A stretch of 64,000 bases of DNA from Bipolaris cookei (lineage: Eukaryota > Ascomycota > Dothideomycetes > Pleosporales > Pleosporaceae). Below the pieces are notes generated by a model. That model worked only from the letters and a program-made list of their open reading frames with translations. It had not been told where the DNA came from and did not search any database. This document shows, piece by piece, positions 1 through 10,865 of this stretch. The position numbers and the translations under genes were made by a program. The stretch's first letter is position 1. Every line of letters begins with the position of its first letter. The DNA lies in NCBI GenBank assembly GCA_002286855.1, contig NRSV01000003.1:297159-361158 (forward strand). The letters are read 5' to 3'.

Positions 1-2132
1 TAATGGGCATGGGCCCAAGGCATGCAGAACAAATAAACGGCTGGGTTCCGTTCGAGATGACTCCCGTGACCAGTGACCCGTGGCCCGGGACAAAGGTCGG
101 GCGGTCGGGCGCCGATCGATCATGGTGTCAGCGATGGTAACGGAGAATGCGGGCGTTGACATGTGTCAATCACTTCCACGTCTGGCAGCTTGAGGGCGGA
201 CGCGGACCGGCTGTGGGCGAGTGCAAGCCGCTGCCTGGGCCGGGCAGTCTGCGCGAACACGTGGAGGTGCATATGCCCGGCGCATGTCCATGATTTGCGT
301 GTGCATCGATCCGCTGCAACGTGAGCGATGCGAGCGCTCGTGAAACCGCAGCCCGGCTCCGCGACGCAGCTCGATGGGGAGGTTGATGTGCAGTGTGGGC
401 GTGGTGGAGGGTGTGGAGGGCGTGGAGGGAGTGGCGGGTGTGGGTGAGAGGGTGTGTTGCCTGCACAGTGGGCGTGGTGCATACTCCTAATCCGACAGAG
501 GCTGCATTCGCTAGGGCCATTCCCCGCGCTGGCACCAGCTTGTGTGCTTGTGCAGAGCAAGCATGCAAGTATGTGGTATTTTAGTCAGTAAGTAGATACA
601 TATGTATGTATGGACGGATGGATGGATGGCTGGATGGCTGGGTGGCTGGATGGATGTACTCTACTGTACGGGAGGTGGTCACGATGGCAGATCTCGAGGG
701 TGCCAGGGGAGGGGGCGGCGGGGAGGCAAAAGACGGGGCAAACGACTCAATGGGCGGGCGAGCCGAGAACACCGCCGCGGTCGACGTGTATGTGCACATA
801 CAGTACGTACTCCATGTACATATGTACATATACATGTGCGTACATTACATAGGAGCAGACATGTGTGTACACGGATCCATAGTATAAGTACATCCATAGT
901 ACGTTATATGGGCCGTCCTCCCTTTCTCCGACTCGTAAATACAATATTGCCAAAAGGCTTCTTTGCTTCTTCTGCCGCCTTACTGGACCCTGCAGCTCCT
1001 CTGCACCCCCCGCAGCCCGCTCTGGCCCGGCCTGCCCAATATCCAGCACCGCTTCCTCCAAGCAAGCCCATGGTCCGGAACGCGCTCCGCAATCCTTCCC
1101 CCCTCGTCGTCCTCTTCCCCCCAGCTAAAGGCCGCATGCATGCGCTCATCCCGTTGCTTCTTGCTTAACAAGGCAGTTAACCGCCAATCACGCCCGCCAC
1201 AACCTAGACGCTGCTCCTCTGCTTTTTTTTCCTCTCTGCCCTCCTGTCCCTCTTCTGCCTATACTTCCTGTCCACGGCCCGGTGGGCCAGCGCTTTGGCC
1301 CTCTTTGCTTTTCACGAGACCCGCTCCTGGGCCCTGTGGCCCACCTTTGACGCCCACCAGCCCTCCACGTACCTTTGCACCCGACCCACACGCTGCCTGC
1401 CTCCTACTCTACGCTCCGTGCCTCAAGCCTCCCTAATGGCTTGCGCCCACTGTACCAGCAGCTAAGCCAGCCAGCACACAGTTACCCTTCCATAGCCTCC
1501 CTGACTGCCATATAGCCCCGGCCCTCGGAAGAACGCGTCGTCTGGCTACAGGTCCGACCATCTTGTTTAAGACAAGTTCACTTCTAGCGTCACTTGACCT
1601 ACAAACCACGCTCTGCCCCGAGTTATCGTCTATCGTGTCTTTCAGAATCTTCATATCAGTACAACTCTGCCGCTCAGCCATATCCTCTGACCATATCTGC
1701 TCCTCCTCCTTTTATTGTCCACCCGCATCCACCCCTCCAACTCCACCATCGCCTCTGTCAAATCAGTCCTCTCTACCAATCCTCATCCTCAATTGCAATC
1801 TGCATACCCAGACCAAAAGAGGGTTAAAAAAAATAAGTGGTGGCCAAAAAACTCGGTTCATATCACTCTTCACCACATCCCGCCGTAAGTCCGAGCAACG
1901 CCCATGACTCTCCACCCAACGCATGCTGATTCCATGCAGACATTTCACACAATCACTTGGCCTTCTCTCTCTCTCTCGACACACTTTCCGTCTGTGTGGT
2001 AAATCGGTAGACTTCGGCCACGTCATAAATCCACACGTCCAAATGATCCAAGTCTGCTACCCTACCCCTCCTCTCAAGACCGTGCATCCGAGGCGACTCG
2101 TCCTCGCACCGGTCATACAAAATCAAACAACA
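1..2132. other. Intergenic region and leader upstream of the cyclin gene
   Basis: No convincing gene is visible. Open frames here are low-complexity (His/Pro-rich or Trp/Gly-rich) and overlap on several frames. The region holds a TGGA/TGGC tandem tract near 610-656, an ATGTACAT-rich palindromic stretch near 815-860, and a long pyrimidine-rich tract from about 1180 to 2000 that probably belongs to the promoter and 5' leader of the cyclin gene. Confidence 0.5.
610..656. repeat. TGGA/TGGC tetranucleotide tandem tract
   Basis: Imperfect tandem copies of a 4-bp unit (tgga, with tggc and gggt variants) run through this stretch. It is an ordinary microsatellite and produces several spurious Trp/Gly/Asp-rich open frames. 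Confidence 0.8.
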
Positions 2133-3020
2133 ATGAATCCTCCCACAGCACCAAACCCAGCCGGAGACGCGGGTGTTCTCCCAGAATTCAACAGCCTCAC
2201 TCTCCAGGACGCACCATCACCACCAGTAAATGATGATGACCTTGATGTGCTCAACATGTCACGCGAGACGGCTATGAAGTTGATTGCACGCTCCATCATC
2301 GCCATAGCAAACGCCGCCGGCGACGTGCCAGCCACACCACCGCTGTCGCGACCGGCAACACCAGGCGGTCGGGAAACGCAGGTCATTCGACAGCACCGAA
2401 GAACTTCTTCTAGACCCGCCACGCCTATACCCGCCGAAAAGGAAAGCCACCAGCCTACGGAACTAGCTCCACCAGAAGCGAGTCACGATGAGCCCGTCAC
2501 GATCCACGACATCGGAGCCGGAGCGCAGCCCGAGGCGGTGCAACGGGCCAACATGGCAAGGAAATTCTTCTCCAAGACGGTACCAAAGGTGGGCGTGGAA
2601 GAGTACATGAATCGCATCCAGAAATTTTGCCCGTTATCGACTGCAGTCTGGCTAGCGGCTGGATCCTACATGCTGCGCCTGTGCGTTATCGATAGGAGCG
2701 TCCCACTGACTTATCGCACCATGCACCGGCTTATCTTGGCCTGTGCGCTTGTGGCGATGAAGGCGCTCGAGGATCACCGATGGCCTCAGAAGCGCTTTGC
2801 GGCTGTAGGCGGCGTCGACGAGGCGGCGCTCAGCCGCCTGGAGCTGTGTGTTGAGTTCTTGTTGTCATTTGACGTCCAGATCTTCACCCCAGAGAAGCTC
2901 CGGGAACTGACACTGCAGCTGCAAAAGGCGGGTCAGGCGGCCACCATGACGTGCCGGCTGCCAACGACTTTTAACCTTCGATTGGGTACCCCTAAGATGC
3001 GTAATGCGCAGGTAGCGTGA
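2133..3020 (+). CDS. PHO80-like (Pho85-type) cyclin
   Basis: Intronless gene for a 295-residue protein. Residues about 141-265 form a cyclin domain of the PHO80/PCL family: the KFFSKT start, then the helix-rich stretch with AVWLAAGSYMLRLCV, RLILACALVAMKALED and a C-terminal LELCVEFLLSFDVQIF. The first 140 residues are Pro/Thr/Ser-rich and look disordered. Members of this family bind a Pho85-type CDK and act in phosphate, glycogen or cell-cycle control. Which branch this one belongs to cannot be decided here. The start at 2133 was chosen for its good context (caacaATGa). The same frame stays open upstream to an ATG at 1923, which would add 70 residues of unconvincing composition. The mRNA leader is probably long and pyrimidine-rich. 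Confidence 0.85.
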   Translation: MNPPTAPNPAGDAGVLPEFNSLTLQDAPSPPVNDDDLDVLNMSRETAMKLIARSIIAIANAAGDVPATPPLSRPATPGGRETQVIRQHRRTSSRPATPIPAEKESHQPTELAPPEASHDEPVTIHDIGAGAQPEAVQRANMARKFFSKTVPKVGVEEYMNRIQKFCPLSTAVWLAAGSYMLRLCVIDRSVPLTYRTMHRLILACALVAMKALEDHRWPQKRFAAVGGVDEAALSRLELCVEFLLSFDVQIFTPEKLRELTLQLQKAGQAATMTCRLPTTFNLRLGTPKMRNAQVA

Positions 3021-3809
3021 GTGTTGGTTACAAAGAAGAGAGAGACAGAGATGTATTCATGGAGAGACTGAGCGGACGTAAGATGAAGCGTCATTCTCCT
3101 TGTTGTTTCGAGTTTTCAGGATATCCCCCACCTTGAGCATGAAATCGGCGTTTGGGTAATAGCAAAACAGAGGCATCGAGATCGAGCCTGGGCAAGCGGG
3201 TCATTGTGTACTATAGACACCAAAAAAGGTGCATAGGAAGAAATGTTGAAATTCGTTGGCGTGCAAACGCACGAGCCCACTTTTTGACGGTTGTTTGTGG
3301 AGACCCGAATAATGTACTCTAGATTCAGGTACCGTTCCAGTTCTAGAGTGAAGACTGCCGATGCCAAGGTTGTGCGGGAAGTCTATTCATCGCGGCTTAC
3401 GGAAGATTGGAATGCCAATAGTCATCGATACTGGCGCCGTTGATCAGCAAGCTCCACCTTGCGGCTTCGACTGGGCACCACTATCAGACAACTACACGAG
3501 AACATGGCTTTTTTTTGCGCTGCGTTGTATCATGTTGAGGCTACGCAATGACATGCGTGCGCATCCCTATTACGGGCAGGTTTTAGCTTGCGCGGCAACG
3601 ACGATCGTGTGCCCCTGGCGCGCCACAGTCTCGTTGAACGAGTCCGGACTTGCTGCACACTTCACGCTCTGGGTACTAACAAATACCCGCCTCGTCCACG
3701 CCTCCACCTCTACCGCTGCTGTATAGAGAGTCGCATATTCGCCTCGGCCACTCGCTCCATTGTCGCTCTCTAGTCGCACACTACGCCCACTACGCCCACC
3801 ACGCCCACC
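3021..3809. other. Intergenic region, cyclin gene to KRE9
   Basis: Contains the 3' end of the cyclin gene and the promoter of the KRE9-like gene. Open frames of 60-120 codons on both strands have no recognisable domain. A repeated CACTACGCCCAC-like motif occurs just before the KRE9 start. Confidence 0.4.
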
Positions 3810-4816
3810 ATGATGCGGATACTCGTTCCCTTCGCTGCAGTCGTCGCCACCTTATCTCCCCTCGTACACGCTGGCATCAAGTTCACTGCCCCCGCACCTG
3901 GTTCCACGCTTGTCGCCGGCTCTGCCATTACCGTACAATGGCAGGAAACCGATACGGGACCCAAAATTGCGGACCTAAAAGGTTACCAGTTGCAGCTGGT
4001 GGTTGGAGGTAACAAGGGCGAGGAACAAGTAAGCTGAGCTCGGGGCAACGAGCATAAAGGCCGCATGCTGACACCCCTACTAGACTATAGCGACTACTAT
4101 TACCCCGAGTGGCTTATTCTCGGCGGGTAACGCAGCTTCAGGAAGGGTAGAAGCAGGTGTATCAGAGGACCTCAAGGATGCCAATGCCTAGTACGTGCAC
4201 CGCCTCAGATTCCTCGACCCTCGCTCTAGCACAGGACTAATGCCGGCATCGCAGTTTCGTCAAGATGATCGCAACTGGCAAGACTGGCGACGGCCAGTAT
4301 GTCGTCTACTCTGATCGCTTTTCCTTCTCCGGCATGACTGGCAAGAACATCCTCAATCCGACTGTGAAAAAGGCCGCCACCGACGTCACTGGTACAGCTG
4401 GACCGGCAAGCGAAGACACTTTGACCGATGCAGACCCAGCTGCGACTGCTACTGATAGCCTATATGGTGTCGAATACACAATGCAGACCGGCATCACTCG
4501 TTATGCGCCCATGCAGCCTGTGCCTGGCACCAAGGTCACTGCAACCAACACCAAGCCACTGTACCCTGCCAGCAGTGTGAGGATTGCCAAAACCAAGCTG
4601 CCGACTCCTAGCCAGGTGATTACGCTCACGGCCCAGCAGACATTTTCTACCGAGAGTAGGGCGAATACGGTATGTTATTCGAATAGCTGGCAACGAGCAC
4701 ACACAGTCTTTTGTGCTCAACCCAATTGGGGATATTTGCTAACTGGTCTATAGGTTGCCCCGGCGCCTCACGCCACCGACGATATGGCCAAGTTCCTCAG
4801 GCGTTGGCAAGACTAG
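3810..4816 (+). CDS. KRE9: KRE9/KNH1 family cell-wall beta-1,6-glucan protein
   Basis: Four exons: 3810-4028, 4084-4190, 4255-4669 and 4754-4816. All introns are GT-AG and phases match, giving 267 residues. An N-terminal signal peptide (MMRILVPFAAVVATLSPLVHA) precedes an immunoglobulin-like Ser/Thr-rich fungal wall domain (IKFTAPAPGSTLVAGSAITVQW). The C-terminal half carries the KRE9/KNH1 signature, with YTMQTGITRYAPMQPVPG followed by TNTKPLYPASSV. Yeast Kre9 and Knh1 are secreted proteins needed for beta-1,6-glucan assembly, and the length is typical. Two adjacent Met codons (3810, 3813) make the exact start uncertain by one residue. The last exon codes only about 20 residues, ending FLRRWQD. 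No GPI signal is seen. Confidence 0.9.
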
Positions 4817-5722
4817 ATGGCCTTTTGTTTGTTGAAAGATATCAGTCCTGCAGCTTGATGGCTGGCCGCAACCGACCCGTTGTTTCCAGCATTGACATTT
4901 TCACATCGCCGTAGAGCAGACTAGTGCTGGGTGTCGTGACCGTGGACCTATAACCCATAGAATAACCATGTTGTGCCATTGTTCGCTTGGCTGCAATGCC
5001 TGCAGGATCGTTTTGTTTCACTGCATCTTTATACTTGAACAATAAAACGGATACCCGATTCTGGGCAATGACATGGCACGGCGTAGGTGTTTTGGAGCTT
5101 TGCTTGTTTTTTTTGATGGCTAGGGGTTGTTGGCACGTTGTAATAAAGTTCAAGAAGTTTATAGACATGATTACGTAGTTTTACGCGCACTAGCGGATGC
5201 ATCAAACGACAATGTTATAATATTGTTTTTACTAAACACGGCTTTCTTATAACCCCCATCATTGTTGCAATAATCAGTTGGTGGGTGGAATCACACCTTC
5301 CTCATCCACAAAAGTTCGTAAATTGCATAACCGCGGCTACCCGCCTCTTGGTCCGACGGAATACCCTGATTAGAACAGCCCCTATCAAAACATAGCTACC
5401 ATTTGCAATCAGCCGTATTCACTGCGACATGGTTAAAAAAAATTTAATGACGTTAGTTGTGTGTATCTGATTGGTGTATTAGATTATTTATCTTAGAACG
5501 GAATATATTACTCTAAAATACTAATGTGCAGTTACATCTCATTAACATTACGCTGTTTTGGTGGGTGTAGTTTTTATCCGAGTATTTCGTCGGACTAAGA
5601 GCCGCGCCTGCCAGACTCGAGTCTCACCACCCCACCACCCCCACCTTCCCAACATGAGCTATCTTTTGCACCTAATCAACTGACGAGGCAGCTCCTACAG
5701 ATCACGTCCCCTTCCCCTTCTT
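4817..5722. other. Intergenic region, KRE9 to prolidase, AT-rich core
   Basis: The middle (about 5170-5560) is clearly more AT-rich than its surroundings. A CACC-rich pyrimidine tract (about 5620-5655) lies before the prolidase gene. No gene, RNA or repeat element is recognised. Confidence 0.4.
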
Positions 5723-7381
5723 ATGCACAACCTCTTACCCCAAATCAGTCGCTCCCTTCGACACACCTTGCGTACTACCGCTGCGCGAACGTCGCAACGA
5801 CGATTAGCGAGTTCCGCAACTGCAACATCGTGCTTATACAGCCTATCTACAGAGAGTGATAGCTGGATCAACGTGACCAAAATGGCCATTGCTGAGAACT
5901 ATGACGAGGTGCTCAAGGGCAAGTACCCGGCTAAAGAGCATGCGAAAAAGGTCAAGGAGTGGTTGGTGAGCAAAGGCGGGGATAAGAATGGAACGATTTA
6001 TCTGGAGGCTCAGAAGCAAAAGTTGAATGAGGATAATGATGGAGAAGCGCCATTCCGGTACGAAGAAAAATATAATAAGCACATGGGAATTTCCTGCTAA
6101 TCACCCCGCTTCTAGACAGCGACGCTACTTCTTCTATCTCAGTGGTTGCGGGCTACCAGACGCGTACCTCAAATATGAGATGGCCACTGAGAAACTGACA
6201 CTTTTCATTCCCCCTGTGCACCCAGATGAGGTCATCTGGTCAGGTCTGCCAATGAGCCCAGAGGAAGCAAAGGCGAAATACGATATTGACGAGTGCTTCA
6301 CCACCGACGAGCTAAACTCGCATCTTGCCAGCACATCCGAGTCATCACAATCAACAATCTATGCCATCCCAGAACAGGTATCGGACCACGTCACCTTCAT
6401 CGCATTCAAGGAAAAGGAGTTTACCCAACTAAAAACGGCCATTGAGTACTGCCGAGTTATCAAGACAGACTACGAGATTGCTCTTATCCGTAAGGCAAAC
6501 GCCATTTCTACTGCAGCTCACGTAGCCGTCATGAAGGCCGCTTCCAAGGCGCAAAACGAATGCGAACTCGAAGCAGTTTTCCTCAAGGTCTGCGTTGAGC
6601 GCAACGCAAAGAACCAAGCCTATCACTCCATTGTTGCTGCGGGAGAGCACGCAGCCACATTGCATTATGTCCACAATGCCGCGCCAATTACAAACCAGAA
6701 CCTTTTGCTGTTGGATGCTGGATGCGAGGTCGACTGCTATGCGTCAGATATCACACGCACATTCCCCATCAAAGGCACATTCACAGCCGAGTCCCTGGCC
6801 ATCTACAAGATTGTTCTAGACATGCAATTGCAATGTATCAGTGCACTCAAGGCTGGCGTCGTGTGGGACCATGTCCACGAACTTGGCCACAAAGTTGCTA
6901 TCAAGGGGCTCTTGGATCTCGGTATCCTGAAGGGAGATGCCGAAGAGCTATTCAACAAGAGAATTAGTGTAGCTTTTTTCCCACACGGCTTGGGCCACTA
7001 CCTTGGAATGGACACTCATGACACTGGCGGCAATGCAAACTATGCGGACAAGGATGTCATGTTTCGATATCTCCGGACACGAGGGGCGCTACCAGAGCGC
7101 AGTGTGATTACTGTTGAGCCCGGAATCTACTTTTGCAAGTTCATCATTGAACCATATCTCAAGGACGAAGAGAAGAAGAAGTATATTGATGAAAGTGTGT
7201 TGGACAAGTACTGGGCAGTGGGAGGAGTCCGAATTGAAGGTAAGTGATGGTAGGTCTAAACAAAGTTCCACGGAGCTGACATGATTTAGATAATGTGCTC
7301 GTTACGAAGGACGGGGTGGACAATCTGACGCCGACACCAAAGGATGTTGACGACATCACCCAGCTGGTTAAGTCTGCATAG
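5723..7381 (+). CDS. Prolidase (Xaa-Pro dipeptidase, M24B metallopeptidase)
   Basis: Three exons: 5723-6057, 6116-7239 and 7290-7381, giving 516 residues. It is an M24B pita-bread metallopeptidase that cleaves Xaa-Pro dipeptides. All five metal ligands are visible: Asp312 and Asp323 (LLLDAGCEVDCYASDITRTF), His402 in FFPHGLGHYLGMD, Glu446 in TVEPGIY, and Glu486 in VRIED. The last falls at the exon 2/3 junction, so removing this intron is required for activity. The first 54 residues are Arg/Ser/Thr-rich with no acids near the start and look like a mitochondrial presequence. A second in-frame ATG at 5882-5884 (MAIAENYDEVL) matches the usual start of fungal cytosolic prolidases. Either start, or both, may be used. 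Confidence 0.9.
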
Positions 7382-7926
7382 GTTGTGGAATACGTTTACG
7401 GTAAGGCAAAGTCATGCCTAGCGCATACAGATATGAATTTATCATTTCCGATGAACGATTATAAAGACCTTCTACGCATGGTATAGTGTTACCACCTTAC
7501 AGCAAGACAACGCGCAATATTTCCCAATCACATGGACTAACAGTACCCTCCACCCGAGACGCTCGTCTGTATTTCCTTTACGGGCCCGGAGTGTGGTGGT
7601 CCGTTTTGCATTGATTGGTGGGCATGACATCCTTGCCCCTTTCGCCTAGTTCATTTAGTGATATTGCCATTGTCATGTTAAATGTGGGAACCCCCCCTTT
7701 TTGGCCACTGTCTAGGTCTCTTGTGGAGAGATTCCAAAGGTGGCATCATGTATGCCAACCCTATCAAATTAAAATAGTGTCGAGGCACGGAATCTCGAGT
7801 ATCCGGGCTAAAGGGCTTGACTAAGAGGTGCATATGTAACGAGAGTGATGGGTGAATATATAAATGAAGAGCTAGGGTGAGTGTGGTAGGTAGGCAGTGC
7901 TTAGGGCCTTTTTCTTTTTCTTTGAG
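7382..7926. other. Intergenic region, prolidase to GH26 gene
   Basis: Holds the prolidase 3' end and the GH26 promoter with its TATA box at 7857-7864. The open frames of 60-105 codons are not convincing. Confidence 0.4.
7857..7864 (+). promoter_or_regulatory. TATA box of the GH26 mannanase gene
   Basis: A consensus TATATAAA lies 63 bp upstream of the ATG at 7927. This spacing suits a short leader. It fits a regulated secreted-enzyme gene. Confidence 0.6.
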
Positions 7927-9374
7927 ATGTTTGGACCACTTCTTGCTGCTGCGGCTCTCTTTGGGCTGGCTGTAGGCCAGAAGATTACTCTTCAAGCGGA
8001 GGATGCTGTACTCTCTGGTACTACGGTTGGCTCTTCAGTCGCGGGATTTACAGGTAAATCAGTTTTCACTCTCTGCACCCTACTTGTGCAGTCCTTCTAA
8101 GCCAGTGTTGTCTAGGAACCGGATACGTAGAAGGCTTCTCGGACGCCACGGATAAAGTTACTTTTAACATTACCAGCCAAAACGGGGGTCTGCATGACCT
8201 CGAGTTGATCTATAATGGACCCTACGGCGACAAATTCACAAACATTGTCTTCAACAGCGCGGGCGGCAGCCAAGTCAGTCTCCCCGCGACCACGAAATGG
8301 ACAACCGTATCAGCCGGCCAAGTCCTGCTCTCAGCAGGCAAAAACACAATTGAGATCCAGAGCAACTGGGGCTGGTACCTCATCGACGCCATCACGCTCA
8401 CACCAACCGCCCAGCGTCCTCCTCACAACATCACCACAACCCCCGTAAACCCTAAAGCAAATGCCAACGCCAAATCACTGCTGAAATACCTCGTCAGCAT
8501 TTACGGCAAGAAAATCCTCTCAGGCCAACAAGACCAAGCATCCCTCGACTGGGTAACCACCAACGTCGGCAAGACGCCCGCTATCCTCGGCGTCGACCTA
8601 ATGGACTACACCGACTCGCGCACCTCTCGCGGCGCCTCCTCAAAAGACATCGACCACGCCCTCGCCTTTGCCAAAAAGGGCGGCATCATAACCTTCGTAT
8701 GGCACTGGGGCGCACCCGTAGGTCTGTATGACACAACAGAGCAACCGTGGTGGTCCGGCTTTTACACGCGAGCCACGGATTTCGACATCTCCACCGCACT
8801 GGTAGATACCAAGAATGCAAATTATACGCTGCTAATGCACGATATCGATACCGTAGCTGCGCAGCTTAATAAACTACAAACTGCGGGTGTCCCCGTGCTG
8901 TTCAGACCGCTGCACGAAGCCGAGGGTGCATGGTTCTGGTGGGGCGCCAAAGGCGCGGCGCCGGCGAAGAAATTGTATCGAATTTTGTATGAGCGACTTA
9001 CCAACGTTCATGGCTTGAACAATCTGATTTGGGTCTGGAATTCGGTTGCCGCAGAGTGGTACCCTGGGAATGATGTGGTGGATATCGTGTCTGCAGATAC
9101 GTATGCGCAAGGGGATCACGGACCGCAGTCTGCAACGTACAATGCGTTGCTGAAGTTGGGCCAGGGCAAGAAGATTGTAGCGGCGACGGAGGTGGGGAGT
9201 GTCATGGAACCGGCGGACCTACAGGCGTATCGGGCGGATTGGGCGTGGTTTGTTGTTTGGGGTGGGGAGTATATTAGTGGTGGGGCGTGGAATAGTGTGG
9301 AGTTGTTAAAGAGGGTGTATAATGATGCGTATGTTTTGACTTTGGATGAGATTCAGGGGTGGAGGGGGGCGTAG
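7927..9374 (+). CDS. Secreted GH26 beta-mannanase with N-terminal CBM35-like module
   Basis: Two exons, 7927-8053 and 8116-9374, give 461 residues. A signal peptide (MFGPLLAAAALFGLAVG) is followed by a beta-sandwich carbohydrate-binding module of CBM35 type (about 19-140; QAEDAVLSGT, TGYVEGF, WGWYLIDAITL). A GH26 barrel fills about 150-455. Glu310 in FRPLHEAEGAWFWWG is the expected acid/base and Glu401 in ATEVGS the expected nucleophile. GH26 enzymes with this architecture in fungi hydrolyse internal beta-1,4-mannosidic links in plant mannans. The intron lies inside the binding module and keeps phase. The start at 7927 is the first ATG and sits directly at the signal peptide. Confidence 0.93.
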
Positions 9375-9680
9375 GTAGATGTTTGGGGGTTTATGTACGT
9401 ATAGGTTGGGGAGGTTAGACTACATGAGGAAATGTTGTGTACATATGTGTTAGCCTAGGGCTGTGCTTGTGCTTACCCGCTTGTACTAGGCACGTAAGCG
9501 AGGCTATGCATTTGTATGAATAATTCATACATAAGTATCTACCTCGACTGTTGTTCTTTCTTTCTTGTAAAGTGATACTCTTTCTTCTTCTTCTTCTTCG
9601 TCTTCTTCGTCTTCTTCTTCCTCTCAATTACACTTCTCTTTTTTTGTCTTTACTAGAAGCTTGAATACTAGGATATCGCA
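9375..9680. other. Intergenic region, GH26 to Nudix gene
   Basis: Contains the GH26 3' end and a TTC/CTT pyrimidine microsatellite immediately upstream of the Nudix gene. No gene is seen. Confidence 0.5.
9579..9626. repeat. TTC/CTT microsatellite
   Basis: Nearly uninterrupted TTC trinucleotide units with occasional TCG replacements. The position just upstream of the Nudix start makes it part of that promoter or leader. Confidence 0.85.
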
Positions 9681-10428
9681 ATGTCGGAAGCTCAACGCCC
9701 CAAAGTCGGTGTCGGCGTCATCATCCACGACGAGGCTGGCAACATCATCATGGGCAAGCGCGCAGGCAGCCATGGCGCTGGTAAATCTCCACAACCCCCC
9801 CCCCCCCTCCCCCCATTTCAATTCTCTCTATCCCCCAATATCTCTCCATCCCCCTTCCCTTACCAAGATCCCTCAGGCACATTCCAATGTCCCGGCGGCC
9901 ACCTCGAATACTCCGAATCCTTCGCCGAAACCGCCGCGCGTGAAGTCCTCGAAGAAACCGGTCTAACCGTCGGCAACATCAAGTTTCTAACCGCCACAAA
10001 CGACGTGTTTGGCGAGGGGAAACACTACGTTACCATCTTTGTCACGTGTACGATTACGGGGGAGGATAAGGTGGCAAAGGTATATTCCCCCCTCCTTCCT
10101 ACATTTCTTTCGCCCCCCCCCTACCCCTCCCCCTCTTCCAACGTTCCCATTTTTTTCCATTCTATAATAAATACTACTACGACTTTTTAACTCCGTGATT
10201 CCCTGGAGCTTTGATAATTTTCTGATATTTATGACATGATAGCCGATGGAACCGCACAAATGCGCAGCATGGGAGTGGGTGCCGTGGAGTCAGATGTGGG
10301 CTTGGGCCGGGGAGCAAGCTCGGGCTGAGAAGGAAGGCAGGGAGGTGAAAAGAAAAATGTTTTTGCCGCTTGTGAATCTTTGGAGGGAGTATCCGGAGTT
10401 GGAGTTTGCGTTGGATGGGAAGAAGTAA
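9681..10428 (+). CDS. Nudix hydrolase (MutT/NUDT15-like)
   Basis: Three exons: 9681-9780, 9877-10079 and 10243-10428, giving 162 residues. The complete Nudix box Gx5Ex7REUxEExGU runs from Gly41 to Leu63 (GHLEYSE, then REVLEETGL). PKVGVGVIIHD at the start and WEWVPW after the box resemble the NUDT15/MTH1-like branch that cleans modified nucleoside triphosphates. The substrate cannot be told from sequence. Both introns are C-rich and contain runs of C. The second is 163 nt, longer than most in the window. The first intron lies between the N-terminal strand and the Nudix box. Confidence 0.9.
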
Positions 10429-10865
10429 GGAAAGAATGGTGGGGGGATTGGGGGATTGTTGGAGGTTTCTCACTTTTAATTGATGATACATGTATAGAGT
10501 ATGCGATTCTTTTGGGTTGAAAAAAGAAAAGCTAGATTTGCTAGGGGTTATCCTCCACCAAGAAAGTTAAAACAAAATGGCTTTTGGTGGATCTGATCTC
10601 TACGATGGTGAGAACACGATGAGATACCAAGTCATGTAAACTTGTATAACAATCCCTAAGAAAAAGGAAAATGCCTAGCCTACACTAAACAAAATTCCCA
10701 CTCATGTTCTAAACAATCATCACAAAATAGAAGTCGAGAAGTAAAAGAAATACACACATCCAATTACGATGCTAACTCCCTCTACGATACTATCTCCTAT
10801 TCACTAAACTGACATCAATTCCCCCTCAACACCCCTTCCTTGCCCCACGCCTTTCTTACCACCCG
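10429..10865. other. Convergent intergenic region, Nudix gene and BRO1
   Basis: The region between the ends of two convergent genes is moderately AT-rich. No gene, RNA or repeat is recognised. Confidence 0.5.

Noticed and set aside
602..1168. 188-codon plus-strand open frame
   Set aside because: It arises from the TGGA/TGGC tandem tract and low-complexity sequence, overlaps several other open frames, and has no domain.
3361..3726. 121-codon plus-strand open frame
   Set aside because: No domain, poor start context, and it sits within the KRE9 promoter side.
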